From: Streptomyces spongiae
GTDB lineage: Bacteria; Actinomycetota; Actinomycetes; Streptomycetales; Streptomycetaceae
Direction: 5' to 3'
Assembly (NCBI RefSeq): GCF_009377185.1
Contig: NZ_VJZC01000015.1
Coordinates: 1 to 52,136 of the forward strand
DNA length: 52,136 nt
Numbering within the stretch: position 1 is the first letter of the stretch; each line of letters starts with the position of its first letter. Under the pieces are notes generated by a model. The model searched no databases and was not told the DNA's origin. It saw nothing but the letters and a program-made list of their open reading frames with translations. The translations under genes were made by a program, and so were the position numbers. Positions 18,485 through 28,949 of the stretch are shown piece by piece.

Positions 18485-19068
18485 CGCGGCTTCTCACGCT
18501 GTACCTACGGTCGCGTCAGCTTCCCGTCGCGCTGGGCGTGGCAGCGGCCTCAGTCGCCGTGGTGGCTCTGCTCGGCAACGCCCCCGAACGCCCGCTGCAG
18601 ACGCACATCTTCGCCGTACTCGCCCTGGGCCTCGGTCTGGGCGTGCTCGGCAACGGCCTCGGCGGTGCGGCCGACGCACTGGAACGTACGGCGGCGATTC
18701 GCTGGGCCTGCTGGCGCACCGCGCACGTCGTGGCCGTCGCCGTCGCGGTGTTCGTCGTCGCGGCCGCCTCCAGCGACGCAGCGACGGGCGTCGTCCTGCG
18801 CGCCACGGCCGGCCTCGTCGGACTCACCGCGCTCGCGGCGACGGCGCTGGGCCACCAACTCGCCTGGACCCTGCCGACCGCCGCGGCGGGAGCGGCCGCG
18901 GTCGTTCCACCCCTCACGGAACCGGAGATCCTGCACCTGCTCACCTGGCCCGTGCAGCCACCGGACAGCAAGGTGGCCACTGTGGTCGCCGTCGTCCTGG
19001 TCGTCGGAGGTCTGGCCGTCTACGCCACCCGCGGCAGCCGTCAGACCTCCACAGCGAGCGCCGGTTGA
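18481..19068 (+). CDS. membrane protein, partner of the ABC system
   Basis: 195 residues, five to six hydrophobic helices (about 15-32, 40-60, 80-100, 107-125, 130-145, 163-182). Starts at ATG 18481 overlapping the stop of the preceding gene, so it is the last gene of the sigma/anti-sigma/ABC run. No motif recognised; very Ala/Val-rich. Probably a second membrane subunit of the exporter, by context only. Confidence 0.72.
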   Translation: MTRLLTLYLRSRQLPVALGVAAASVAVVALLGNAPERPLQTHIFAVLALGLGLGVLGNGLGGAADALERTAAIRWACWRTAHVVAVAVAVFVVAAASSDAATGVVLRATAGLVGLTALAATALGHQLAWTLPTAAAGAAAVVPPLTEPEILHLLTWPVQPPDSKVATVVAVVLVVGGLAVYATRGSRQTSTASAG

Positions 19069-19072
19069 ACGG

Positions 19073-19093
19073 ATTGTTCACAACAATTAATTG
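19073..19093. promoter_or_regulatory. overlapping palindromes upstream of small HTH gene
   Basis: ATTGTT-CAC-AACAAT (19073-19087) is a perfect 15-bp dyad and CAATTAATTG (19084-19093) a perfect 10-bp one overlapping it. This AT-rich island sits 34 bp before the ATG of the HTH gene; TTGACG at 19091-19096 could be its -35 box. Likely an operator, possibly for the adjacent protein itself. Confidence 0.55.
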
Positions 19094-19126
19094 ACGTCGA
19101 TGTGTTGGTTCGTGCATGCTGATGTC

Positions 19127-19576
19127 ATGTCCGCCACCCCTGAACAGTCCACCGACCCGTTCACGGCCCCACAGCCGGAGCAGGCGCGCGCGCAACGTGT
19201 AGCAGCGTCGCTCTTCCGCATCGCCGAGCGGCACGCGGCCACCGACGAGCAGCGCCGCCGGCAGGTCCATCCTTCGGTCCTCGGGCCGCACGAAGCCGTC
19301 AGGCTGGTGTCGTTCCTGCTCAGCGGGGCCGCACTGCCGGACGACGGCGAACCGGAGGTGGACCGGGCCGACATCACCGCTGCGCTGAGCCTCGTCCCGC
19401 TGGTCCGTGGAGAGATGGACGAACTGGAAGCCGGGCTCCTCCAGATGGCGCGAGGTCGTGGCATGACCTGGCAGGAGATCGCCTTCGGTCTCGGGCTCGG
19501 CACACCGCAAGCCGCCAGGCAGCGGTACGAACGACTGGCGAGCCGCGCCACCACCGACGCGGAGGGTGCGGAGTAG
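19127..19576 (+). CDS. small HTH-containing protein (putative DNA-binding)
   Basis: 149 residues from ATG 19127 (MSATPEQSTDPF); a frame 12 codons longer is less likely because it runs into the palindromic promoter region. The N-terminal half is charged and disordered, the C-terminal third reads GRGMTWQEIAFGLGLGTPQAARQRYERLASRA, a helix-turn-helix of the kind seen in small actinobacterial DNA-binding proteins (W-x-E-I-A... recognition helix with RQRYERL). No effector domain. Specific role unknown. Confidence 0.72.
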   Translation: MSATPEQSTDPFTAPQPEQARAQRVAASLFRIAERHAATDEQRRRQVHPSVLGPHEAVRLVSFLLSGAALPDDGEPEVDRADITAALSLVPLVRGEMDELEAGLLQMARGRGMTWQEIAFGLGLGTPQAARQRYERLASRATTDAEGAE

Positions 19577-19691
19577 AAGAGGGCCTCAGAGCACACACGT
19601 GTCCGAGAACTACAACTTCTGAGGCGCGTGAGTGGGCCGGGACACGGGATTGTGGCTCGGAGTCCGCCTGTGAGGGCCTACCGTATAGGGC

Positions 19692-20627
19692 ATGACCGCG
19701 CCCGAGCTGATCCGCATCGTCTCCCGCGACTCGCCCATGGCCCTCGCCCAGGTGGAACGCGTACGCGCCGAACTGGCCGCGCTCCACCCCGGCATCCGCA
19801 CCGAGGTCGTGCCGGTGAAGACGACCGGCGACAAGTGGATGGGCGACCTCGCGCAGGTCGAGGGCAAGGGGGCGTTCACCAAGGAGGTCGACGCCGCCCT
19901 CCTCGCCGGGCAGGCCGACCTGGCGGTGCACTGCGTCAAGGACATCCCCGCCGACCGCCCGCTCCCCGCGGGGACCGTCTTCGCCGCCTTCCTGAAGCGC
20001 GACGACATCCGTGACGCCCTCATCCACCCGGGCGGCCTGGCCCTCGACGAGCTGCCGCGGGGCACGCGCATCGGGACCTCGTCGGTGCGCCGTGTCGCCC
20101 AGCTCGCCGCCTCCCACCCGCACCTGGCCTGCGTGCCCATGCGCGGCAATGCCAACCGGCGCCTGGACAAACTCGCACGCGGCGACGCCGACGCCCTCCT
20201 TCTGGCAGTCTCCGGCCTCGAACGCATCGACCGCCAGGACGTCATCACCGAGATCCTCCCGGTCGACGTGATGATGCCGCCGATCGGCGCCGGGATCCTC
20301 GCCCTCCAGTGCCGCGAGGACGACACCGCCCTCATCGACACCGTCAGCGCCCTGGGCCACCCGGACACCCACCGCGAGGCCACCGCCGAGCGCATGTTCC
20401 TCCACGTCCTCCAAGGCCACTGCAACTCACCCATCGCCGGCTACGCCAGGGCCGAGCGCAACGGCGAACTGTCCCTTCGTGCCTGCGTGTTCACCCCCGA
20501 CGGCAAGACCATCCTCAACGCCCACGAATGGGCCGGCCGCCTCGACCCGGCCACGCTCGGCACCGCGGTCGCCGTCGCCCTCCTCCGCCAGGGCGCACGC
20601 GAGCTGATCGACTCCATTCCTCACTGA
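19692..20627 (+). CDS. hemC: hydroxymethylbilane synthase (porphobilinogen deaminase), orphan copy
   Basis: 311 residues; condenses four porphobilinogens into hydroxymethylbilane in heme/corrin synthesis. Visible: [33 protein letters not shown] (catalytic Asp), [23 protein letters not shown], and the dipyrromethane-attachment Cys in [13 protein letters not shown] near residue 240. Active-site residues all appear intact, though the usual HSxKD is HCVKD here. No hemA, hemB, hemD or hemL lies nearby, so this is not the main hem cluster and may be a second copy. Ends 8 bp from the convergent SMP-30 gene. Confidence 0.9.
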   Translation: MTAPELIRIVSRDSPMALAQVERVRAELAALHPGIRTEVVPVKTTGDKWMGDLAQVEGKGAFTKEVDAALLAGQADLAVHCVKDIPADRPLPAGTVFAAFLKRDDIRDALIHPGGLALDELPRGTRIGTSSVRRVAQLAASHPHLACVPMRGNANRRLDKLARGDADALLLAVSGLERIDRQDVITEILPVDVMMPPIGAGILALQCREDDTALIDTVSALGHPDTHREATAERMFLHVLQGHCNSPIAGYARAERNGELSLRACVFTPDGKTILNAHEWAGRLDPATLGTAVAVALLRQGARELIDSIPH

Positions 20628-20635
20628 CCCAGCTG

Positions 20636-21556
20636 TCAGGGCAGCACCCTGGGCGTACCCGTCACCGACATCATGAGCGAGTACAGCGAGGTCGTCGCCG
20701 TGATGAACAGCTGGTTGTTCTTCGGGCCGCCGAAGGCGATGTTGGAGACCGGCTCGGGCACACGCAGTCGTCCGATGAGGGTGCCGTCGGGGTGGTAGCA
20801 GTGCACGCCGTCGTCGAACGCGGCGGCCCACAGCCGCCCGCCGTTGTCGAAGCGGATGTTGTCGAAGCCGCCGTCGGTGCGTTCGGCGAAGACCCTGCCA
20901 TTGGTGAGGGTGCGATCATCGCGCACGTCGAAGACGCGGATCTGTGCCGCCCTCGTGTCGGCGACGTACAACTGCCGTTCGTCCGGTGAGAAGACCAGGC
21001 CGTTCGGTCCGTCGAAACCGTCGGCGACCCGCTCGACCTCGCCCGTCGTGGGGTCGATCCGGTAGACGTCACAGGTGCCGATCTCGCTCTCGGCGCGGTG
21101 TCCCTCGTAGTCGGTGAGGATCCCGAAGTCCGGGTCCGTGAACCAGACCGAGCCGTCGGAGCGTACGACCGTGTCGTTCGGACTGTTGAAGCGCTTGCCC
21201 TGGAAACGGTCCGCGAGCACGGTGACGCGACCGTCGTGCTCCGTGCGGGTGACCCGGCGGTTGCCCTGCTCGCAGCTCACGAGCCGGCCCTCGCGGTCGA
21301 GGGTGCTGCCGTTGACGTACCCGGCCGGGGAGCGGAAGACCCCGATCGCGCCGGTTGCCTCGTCCCAGCGCAGCAGGCGGTCGCCCGGAATGTCGCTCCA
21401 GATCAGCTGCCGCCAGGCGGGCAGATAGAGCGGCCCCTCGGCCCAGCGGCAGTCGGCGTGCAGCCGTTCGAGCCGTGCGTCGCCACTGGCGCACCCCTCG
21501 GTGTGAAAGCGCTCGTCCAGGACCTCGTACAGATTCTTCAGCACTACGCCGGACAC
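20636..21556 (-). CDS. SMP-30/gluconolactonase-type lactonase
   Basis: 306 residues from GTG 21556, chosen because GGAGAGAGG lies 7 bases upstream; ATG 21574 would add six residues but has no ribosome binding site. Six-bladed propeller with the metal ligands expected: Glu in CRWAEGPLYLP, Asn in FNSPNDTVV, Asn/Asp in GPNGLVFSPDE and VADTRAAQI. Likely hydrolyses a sugar lactone or related ester. Divergent from the Lrp-type regulator, with a small dyad between them, so possibly under its control. Confidence 0.87.
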   Translation of the reverse strand: MSGVVLKNLYEVLDERFHTEGCASGDARLERLHADCRWAEGPLYLPAWRQLIWSDIPGDRLLRWDEATGAIGVFRSPAGYVNGSTLDREGRLVSCEQGNRRVTRTEHDGRVTVLADRFQGKRFNSPNDTVVRSDGSVWFTDPDFGILTDYEGHRAESEIGTCDVYRIDPTTGEVERVADGFDGPNGLVFSPDERQLYVADTRAAQIRVFDVRDDRTLTNGRVFAERTDGGFDNIRFDNGGRLWAAAFDDGVHCYHPDGTLIGRLRVPEPVSNIAFGGPKNNQLFITATTSLYSLMMSVTGTPRVLP

Positions 21557-21581
21557 GATCCGCCTCTCTCCCATATCAGCT

Positions 21582-21592
21582 GAATGTCATTC
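21582..21592. promoter_or_regulatory. small dyad GAATG-T-CATTC between lactonase and Lrp-type genes
   Basis: Perfect 11-bp inverted repeat in the AT-richer divergent gap (21557-21638). Lrp/AsnC proteins often bind such short dyads next to their own gene; assignment is by position only. Confidence 0.45.
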
Positions 21593-21638
21593 TCTTTGAT
21601 CTTAGTGCGTCCGAACCGGATATGGTGGAGGTGTGGGG

Positions 21639-22091
21639 ATGGTCAACGGGATCGTGGACGACGTCGACAGAGCACTGATCGCAGAGCTTCAGCGCGACGC
21701 CACCCAGGCCTACGCGGTGCTGGGCAGGGCGGTCGGCCTGTCGGCGGGCGCGGCTCATGATCGCGTACGCAAGCTCCGTGAACGCGGTGTCATCCGCCGC
21801 ACGACCGTGGAGGTCGACCCGGCCGCCCTCGGGCGGGGCGTACTCGCCTTCGTCATGGTCGACTCGTCGGCGTGGATGGGCGACGCGACCGCGTCCTTCG
21901 CCGCCATCCCCGAGATCCAGGAAGCCCACGTCATCGCGGGCACCGCCGCCGTCCTCGTGAAGGTGCGCACGGCGACCACGGAGCAGTTGCAGGACGTCCT
22001 GCGGCGGCTGTACGCGATCGAGGGCGTGAGCGGGACGCAGGCGACGGTCGTGCTGGAGACCTTCTTCGAAAGGCCCGTCCGCCCCGACTGA
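21639..22091 (+). CDS. Lrp/AsnC-family transcriptional regulator
   Basis: 150 residues from ATG 21639 (GGAGG 6-7 bases upstream); GTG 21633 is an alternative. HTH at about 5-55 (DDVDRALIAELQRDATQAYAVLGRAVGLSAGAAHDRVRKLRERGVI), then RTTVEVDPAALGRGVLAFVMVD and the ligand-binding RAM/AsnC domain (AHVIAGTAAVLVKVRTATTEQL). Next gene, 75 bp downstream on the same strand, is NAD+ synthetase; upstream is a divergent lactonase. Target and effector are unknown. Confidence 0.92.
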   Translation: MVNGIVDDVDRALIAELQRDATQAYAVLGRAVGLSAGAAHDRVRKLRERGVIRRTTVEVDPAALGRGVLAFVMVDSSAWMGDATASFAAIPEIQEAHVIAGTAAVLVKVRTATTEQLQDVLRRLYAIEGVSGTQATVVLETFFERPVRPD

Positions 22092-22097
22092 TACTGG

Positions 22098-22117
22098 TGG
22101 GTGCAAGGGTGCACCCA
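22098..22117. promoter_or_regulatory. dyad/hairpin ahead of nadE
   Basis: TGGGTGC (22098-22104) and GCACCCA (22111-22117) form a perfect 7-bp stem with a 6-nt loop; overlapping it is the perfect palindrome GGGTGCACCC (22107-22116). It lies 50 bp before the nadE start and just after the regulator's stop. Could be an operator or a small terminator. Confidence 0.5.
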
Positions 22118-22166
22118 TATACGTGTCCCAGTCACATGGAGCTGCCGGAAAGGGGCACTTCGCATC

Positions 22167-24209
<2,043 letters not shown>

Positions 24210-24226
24210 CCCACGCCCGGGCCGTG

Positions 24227-25009
24227 TCAGGTCGCCAGGGACCGGAGGGTCCGGGCCTCGCGGGTGAGGACCTTCTCGTCGTTGTCGGGGACGAACTCCA
24301 GGAGGACGTCCAGCGGGCGGCCGTGCGCGCGCAGACGGGCGAGGACCGCGCTCCACAGTTCGGCACGGGTGGAGAGCGGGTGGCGGGTGTTCCCGGGCCA
24401 CCAGGAGAAGGCGTGCACGGCGGCGACCCGGTCGAGCACCGTGTCGAGACCGGCGAGGGCGTCCGCGTCGGGCACGTCGAGCGGGGGCTGCCAGTAGGTG
24501 CGCACGCCCGGGTGGTCCACCTCGTCGAGCAGTCGCAGGGTGCGGTCGGCTCCGTCGGTGAGGGTGTTGCGGTGGAACTCGTAGGCGAGTTGGACGCCCG
24601 CGCCGGCCGCGAGCGCCGCCGCATGGCGGGTGTCCTCGACGACCGCCGCCCGGCCCTCGGGCGACATCTCGTCGGTGCCCTTCGCTCCCGCCCAGATCCG
24701 GATACGGGGCGCCCCGAGCAGCACGGCGGAGCGGAGCACTCCGGCGAACTCCGCGGGATCGGTGTGTCCGGCGCGGTAGTACGAGCCGTACGAGGCCACC
24801 GCGAGGCCCGCCTCCTCGGTGGCCGCGCGGACCCGGGCGGCAACGGCCTCGTCCCCCGCCGGTACGTGGATGTCGGCGCCCCACTCGACGCACTCCAGGC
24901 CCGCCTCGACCGAGGCCGCGAGGACACCGTCCACGTCGAGGTGGCGCAGGGTCACGGAGCACAGCCCCAGGCGGGGCGTCACGCCGGTCGCCCCGGTCGC
25001 CCCGGTCAC
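24227..25009 (-). CDS. sugar phosphate isomerase/epimerase (xylose-isomerase-like TIM barrel)
   Basis: 260 residues. GTG 25009 overlaps the stop of the DUF2264 gene (GTGA). N-terminus is a short Gly/Ala/Thr/Val repeat (GATGATGV) arising from tandem GTCGCCCCG copies. TIM-barrel features: LGLCSVTLRHLDVDGVL, ECVEWGADIHVPAGDE, LAYEFHRNTLTDGADR (metal Glu), RTYWQPPLDV, HAFSWWP, DVLLEFVPDNDE (second metal Glu). Resembles AP-endonuclease-2-fold isomerases acting on ketoses or inosose-like sugars. Last gene of the sugar operon, so probably a catabolic isomerase. Confidence 0.87.
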   Translation of the reverse strand: MTGATGATGVTPRLGLCSVTLRHLDVDGVLAASVEAGLECVEWGADIHVPAGDEAVAARVRAATEEAGLAVASYGSYYRAGHTDPAEFAGVLRSAVLLGAPRIRIWAGAKGTDEMSPEGRAAVVEDTRHAAALAAGAGVQLAYEFHRNTLTDGADRTLRLLDEVDHPGVRTYWQPPLDVPDADALAGLDTVLDRVAAVHAFSWWPGNTRHPLSTRAELWSAVLARLRAHGRPLDVLLEFVPDNDEKVLTREARTLRSLAT

Positions 25010-26949
25010 GCCGGCTCCTCGGTGACCGAGGGCACGCCGGTGCCGAAGTCGACGACCGTCCGGGCTCCGTCGGCCCAGCGGACGACGACAGCGAGACCGT
25101 CCACCGCGGCGGTGGCCTGCCCCGCGAGGGGGGCCGCGCCGGGTTCGCCGGTGAGGGAGGCAAGGGCTACGAACACCGTGCGGCCCGGATCCGCCCCCAC
25201 GGTTCCGGTGAGTTCGGGGACAAGGGCCCAGGGGCCGTAGGCCGTGCCCTGCGGGGCGCGGACCGCGCGCTGCGTCTCCCAGCCGTACAGGCCGAGCAAC
25301 TGACTTGTCACCTCCGGACCGTCGAGCCGTACCTCCGCGGCCTGTTCGGTTTCGGCGGCGGCCCCCGGAGCGAGCGCGACGGCCCAACCACTGTGGTGGA
25401 CCGGCGTGCCCGCCGGTACGGCGACGGCGCGGTGCACACGCAGTTCGAGCCGGCCGCGGGCCAGTGTGAGGCTCTCGATCCGGGCCGAGGGCAGGACGGG
25501 ACCGCCCTCGGGGAAGACCGGCCGGTGCCACGAGGCGAGCCAGTCGGGACCGGCGGCAAGCGGGTTGACGCGGATACGGGCGCTGCGGAGGCCCCGCGCC
25601 TGGAGCGCGATGTGGTTGTCAGGAGTGTTGGAGGCGCTGGTCGGGCCGGTGCGGGTGGAGTACGCGAGCCGGGCGTACAGCGGGTTGCCGGGGGCGCGTT
25701 CCGGCTCTCCGGGGCCGAGCTTGTAGCTGCCGTGGTTGTGCAGGCGCGCCAGACCGTCCGCGCCCGTGGTCTGGACGAGCAGCCCGGGGGCGGGGAGGGC
25801 GAGCGCGCGGTCGGGTCCCTCGACGGGGGCGTGCGACTCGGTGGCCGTCCACACGGGGTCCTCGGGAGGGATCAGCAGGGCGAGGAAGCCCTTGGAGGCC
25901 CAGTACGGGGAGCCGGGCCCGGAGTAGCGCTGGAGGGTCGCCTCGTGCGGGCCGTACCAACCCAGGCTGAGTACGCCGTCCGCGGTCAGCGCGCCACGGT
26001 CGAGGAAGTGGCGCAGTGCTCCGCTGAGGACGCGGCGGGTGGCGCCGGGGGCGAGTGGTGTCTGGCCGGTGAGGGCACCGAGGGCCACGGCGGTTACGGC
26101 GGCGAAGCGGTACGTCAGGGAGCGGCCGTGGTGGATCGGGGCACCGTTCGCGTCGAAGAGCAGGGCGAAGCCGTCCAGGAACTCCCGCAGCCGCGGGCCG
26201 AGTTCGTCGAGCAGTGCCCGGTCCCCGGCGAGGTGGGCGTGGAGCAGCGGGTAGAAGTGCAGGGCCCAGCCGTTGTAGTGGTCGAAGGACCGACCGTCGC
26301 CGTCGGAGTACCAGCCCTGCCCCTGGTACCAGCCCTCCAGCAGGGCGAGTCCGCGCTCGATGGCGTGACGCGTCTCGGCGTCGCCCCGCCCGGCCGACTC
26401 CAGGAAGCCCGCGACGGTCAGCGGGAAGAGGTACCAGTTGTTGGGGGCGGGTGTGTGCCGCAGCGCGCCGCGCAGCCACTGCTCGACACGGTCCTGGTCG
26501 GCGGCGGGGAGGGTGTCCCAGGTCCAGGGCGCGGTCAGCCGCAGGGCAAGCGCCACGGAGGCGGACTCCACCATGGGCTGGCCCTGGATGCCGTGGTGGC
26601 GGATCTCCGGCCAGGACTCGGCGTCGTCGCGGCCGGGAGTACGGGTACCGCGCACGAGACCGGCGGTGTAGCGCTCAAGGAACCCGTGCGGGTCCTTGCC
26701 GGACGCTCCGGCGCTGCGGAACGCGGCGAGCAGGAACGTACGGGCGAACCCTTCCAGACCGTCGGAGCGCACCCCCGACTTCGAGGGCGGGCCGGGCAGG
26801 TCGATGAGGGCGTGGCCGGGGGTGGCGTAGCGGAGGGCGGAGGCCAGCAGACGGTCGGCGGTGGCTTCCCAGTGGGCGCGGGAGTAGCCGGTGTGCGGGC
26901 TGAGGGTGCGGTCTTCCTCGGGGGCCGTGGGGAAAGGGTGTTCGGGCAT
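25006..26949 (-). CDS. DUF2264 domain-containing protein
   Basis: About 647 residues. N-terminal (alpha/alpha)6-like part at about 20-350 with REHW-type start, PGPPSKSGVRSDGLEGFARTFLLAAF, PAPNNWYLFPLTVAGFLES and WYSDGDGRSFDHYNGWALHFYPLLHA, all DUF2264 hallmarks; the rest is beta-rich. I start at ATG 26949; GTG 26961 is possible but sits only 1 base after AGGAGA. DUF2264 proteins are found with polysaccharide-utilisation genes; no reaction is firmly assigned to my knowledge. Here it is between the ABC importer and an isomerase, so most likely handles an imported oligosaccharide. Confidence 0.87.
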   Translation of the reverse strand: MPEHPFPTAPEEDRTLSPHTGYSRAHWEATADRLLASALRYATPGHALIDLPGPPSKSGVRSDGLEGFARTFLLAAFRSAGASGKDPHGFLERYTAGLVRGTRTPGRDDAESWPEIRHHGIQGQPMVESASVALALRLTAPWTWDTLPAADQDRVEQWLRGALRHTPAPNNWYLFPLTVAGFLESAGRGDAETRHAIERGLALLEGWYQGQGWYSDGDGRSFDHYNGWALHFYPLLHAHLAGDRALLDELGPRLREFLDGFALLFDANGAPIHHGRSLTYRFAAVTAVALGALTGQTPLAPGATRRVLSGALRHFLDRGALTADGVLSLGWYGPHEATLQRYSGPGSPYWASKGFLALLIPPEDPVWTATESHAPVEGPDRALALPAPGLLVQTTGADGLARLHNHGSYKLGPGEPERAPGNPLYARLAYSTRTGPTSASNTPDNHIALQARGLRSARIRVNPLAAGPDWLASWHRPVFPEGGPVLPSARIESLTLARGRLELRVHRAVAVPAGTPVHHSGWAVALAPGAAAETEQAAEVRLDGPEVTSQLLGLYGWETQRAVRAPQGTAYGPWALVPELTGTVGADPGRTVFVALASLTGEPGAAPLAGQATAAVDGLAVVVRWADGARTVVDFGTGVPSVTEEPA

Positions 26950-27003
26950 GGGAGAGGCCACGTCTCCTGTTCGTTCCGTTCCGGTTCGTGACGTCCGATG
27001 GGC

Positions 27004-28035
27004 TCAGGCGAGGCGGGCCAGGTGTTCGGGCCGGACGGGGTGGGCGAAGGGGCGGCCGAGGGCGTACGACTCGACCTCGGCCAGCGCCAGGTCGGCGAGG
27101 CGGCGCAGCTCCCCGCCCTTCGAGCCGGCGATGTGCGGGGTGACGAGGACGTTCGGGCAGTCCCATAGCGGTGAGTCTGTGGGCAGCACCTCCGGCTCGG
27201 TCACGTCCAGGATCGCGTGGAGCCGCCCGGACACCACCTCGTCGGTGAGGGCACCCTGGTCGACGACGGCACCGCGCGCGGTGTTGATCAGCGTGCCGCC
27301 CGTACGCAGCTTGGCCAGCAGCTCGCGGCTGACCAGTCCCCGTGTCTCGGGCAGCAGCGGGGTGTGGACGCTGACGACGTCGCTGACCGCGAACAGGTCC
27401 GGAAGGGAGACCGGTTGTGCCCCGAGCTCGCGTGCCTCGGTGTCCGTGACGTAGGGATCGTGGAGCAGCACCGTCAGGTCGTGCGGGCGGAGTAAGTCGA
27501 TGACGCGCCGTCCGATGATCGAGGCGCTCAGGATGCCCACGGTCCTGCGGTAGTTGCCCGCGTCCGGGTGGCGTTCGTTCCAGTCGATGCGGCGGCGCTC
27601 GAGGCGGTACAGACGGGCGGTGTCGAGGACGCGTTTGTTGGCGAGCAGGATCATGGCGAGGGTGTACTCGGCGACCGGTACGGCGTTGGCCGCGGCGGCG
27701 GAGGCCACCGCGAGACCGCGCTCCCAGCACGCGGGCGTGATGTGGTGGCGTACGGTTCCGGCGGTGTGCACGACGGCGCGCAGCCGGGGCGCGGCATCCA
27801 GCGCGGCCCCGTCGATCGGCGGGCAGCCCCAGCCGGTGATGAGCAGTTCGGCGTCGGCGAGCGCACGGTGCGCGACGGGGGTGGTGAGATCGTCCAGGAC
27901 GAGCTGCGGGTCGATGTCGGTGAGGGCGGCCAGCCGGGCCCGTACGTCCGTGTCGAGGACCTGGTGCGCGGTCTTCCGCGCCATGGCCAGCACGGCACGC
28001 GGACGGCGACGGGGCCGGAGGTCGGGTTGGGTCAC
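27004..28035 (-). CDS. D-isomer-specific 2-hydroxyacid dehydrogenase
   Basis: 343 residues from GTG 28035, whose GTGA overlaps the permease stop. Rossmann-type NAD-binding core GILSASIIGRRVIDLLRPHD, substrate/catalytic residues in NTARGAVVDQGAL (Arg), DVTEPEVLPTDSPL (Glu) and TPHIAGSKGGELRR (His). The glycine motif is GxLSAxxIGR rather than the usual GxGxxG, so cofactor binding may deviate. Interconverts a 2-oxoacid and a D-2-hydroxyacid, or in sugar operons a sugar acid. Same operon as the importer. Confidence 0.9.
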   Translation of the reverse strand: MTQPDLRPRRRPRAVLAMARKTAHQVLDTDVRARLAALTDIDPQLVLDDLTTPVAHRALADAELLITGWGCPPIDGAALDAAPRLRAVVHTAGTVRHHITPACWERGLAVASAAAANAVPVAEYTLAMILLANKRVLDTARLYRLERRRIDWNERHPDAGNYRRTVGILSASIIGRRVIDLLRPHDLTVLLHDPYVTDTEARELGAQPVSLPDLFAVSDVVSVHTPLLPETRGLVSRELLAKLRTGGTLINTARGAVVDQGALTDEVVSGRLHAILDVTEPEVLPTDSPLWDCPNVLVTPHIAGSKGGELRRLADLALAEVESYALGRPFAHPVRPEHLARLA

Positions 28036-28949
28036 TTGACGCTCCCTGCGGTCAGGCCGGACTTCCAGTAGCGCTGCAGAGTGATGAACGCGACGATCAG
28101 CGGCACGACGGCGAGCAGTGAGCCGATGACGACGAGCGGGTAGTACTCGGGGGAGACGGTGGCGGAGCTGTTCCAGGTGTAGAGCCCGAGGCTGAGCGGA
28201 TACAGGTGCTGGTCGGAGAGCATCACCATGGGAAGGAAGAAGTTGTTCCAGATGGCGGTGAGCTGGAACAGGAAGACGGTGACGAATCCGGGGCCGAGCA
28301 TGCGCAGGCTGACCCGTATGTACGTCTGCAGCTCGCCCGCGCCGTCCACACGGGACGCCTCCAGCACCTCGTTGGGCACGTAACCGCTGCTCAGCAGGCG
28401 CGCGAGGTAGACGCCGAAGGGGTTGAACAGCACCGGTATGAAGACCGCCCAGAAGGTGTTGACGATGCCGATCTCGGAGGCCACGAGGTACAGCGGGAGG
28501 GCGAGCACGGTCTGCGGGACCATCACGCCGGTGAGGACGAGCCCGAACAGCTTCTCCTTGTGCCGGAACTCGTACTTGTCGAAGGCGTACCCGGCGGAGA
28601 CGCTGATGAGGGAGCCGACCAGTGCGCCGACGACCGCGTACAGCAGGCTGTTGAGGTACCACTCGCCGTAGAGGCCGCCGTCCATGGCGAAGAGGTCGGA
28701 GAGGTTGCGGGCGAGCGAGAAGTCGCCCAGGGAGAAGATGTCCGAGCCGAAGAGGGCGTCGGCGTTCTTGGTGGACGCGAACAGCAGCCACAGGGCGGGC
28801 AGCAGGGCGTAGAGGGCGGCGATCAGCACGACGGCGTTGGCGAAGCCGCGGCTGGTCAGTCCGGTCTTGCCGAAGGGGCGGCCGAGTGGCTTGGTGAGCG
28901 GCCCGCCGGGGGTGGTCGCGGGGGTGATCGTGGGGGTCGTGGTGGTCAT
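28032..28949 (-). CDS. carbohydrate ABC transporter permease (MalG type)
   Basis: 305 residues, six predicted membrane helices (about 40-60, 105-130, 140-160, 170-190, 215-235, 270-290). EAA loop: EVLEASRVDGAGELQTYIRVSLRMLGPG. The Thr/Pro-rich N-terminus (MTTTTPTITPATTPGG) is variable. Starts at ATG 28949 overlapping the stop of the partner permease and ends overlapping the dehydrogenase start. Confidence 0.94.
   Translation of the reverse strand: MTTTTPTITPATTPGGPLTKPLGRPFGKTGLTSRGFANAVVLIAALYALLPALWLLFASTKNADALFGSDIFSLGDFSLARNLSDLFAMDGGLYGEWYLNSLLYAVVGALVGSLISVSAGYAFDKYEFRHKEKLFGLVLTGVMVPQTVLALPLYLVASEIGIVNTFWAVFIPVLFNPFGVYLARLLSSGYVPNEVLEASRVDGAGELQTYIRVSLRMLGPGFVTVFLFQLTAIWNNFFLPMVMLSDQHLYPLSLGLYTWNSSATVSPEYYPLVVIGSLLAVVPLIVAFITLQRYWKSGLTAGSVK

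Noticed and set aside
19584..19624. CCTCAGA ... TCTGAGG inverted repeat after the HTH gene
   Set aside because: A 27-nt loop and short arms make it a weak hairpin; it may end the transcript but is not convincing.
24995..25009. GTCGCCCCG repeats at the isomerase start as a regulatory element
   Set aside because: They are in the coding region and only encode a short Gly-Ala-Thr-Val tract; likely slippage.
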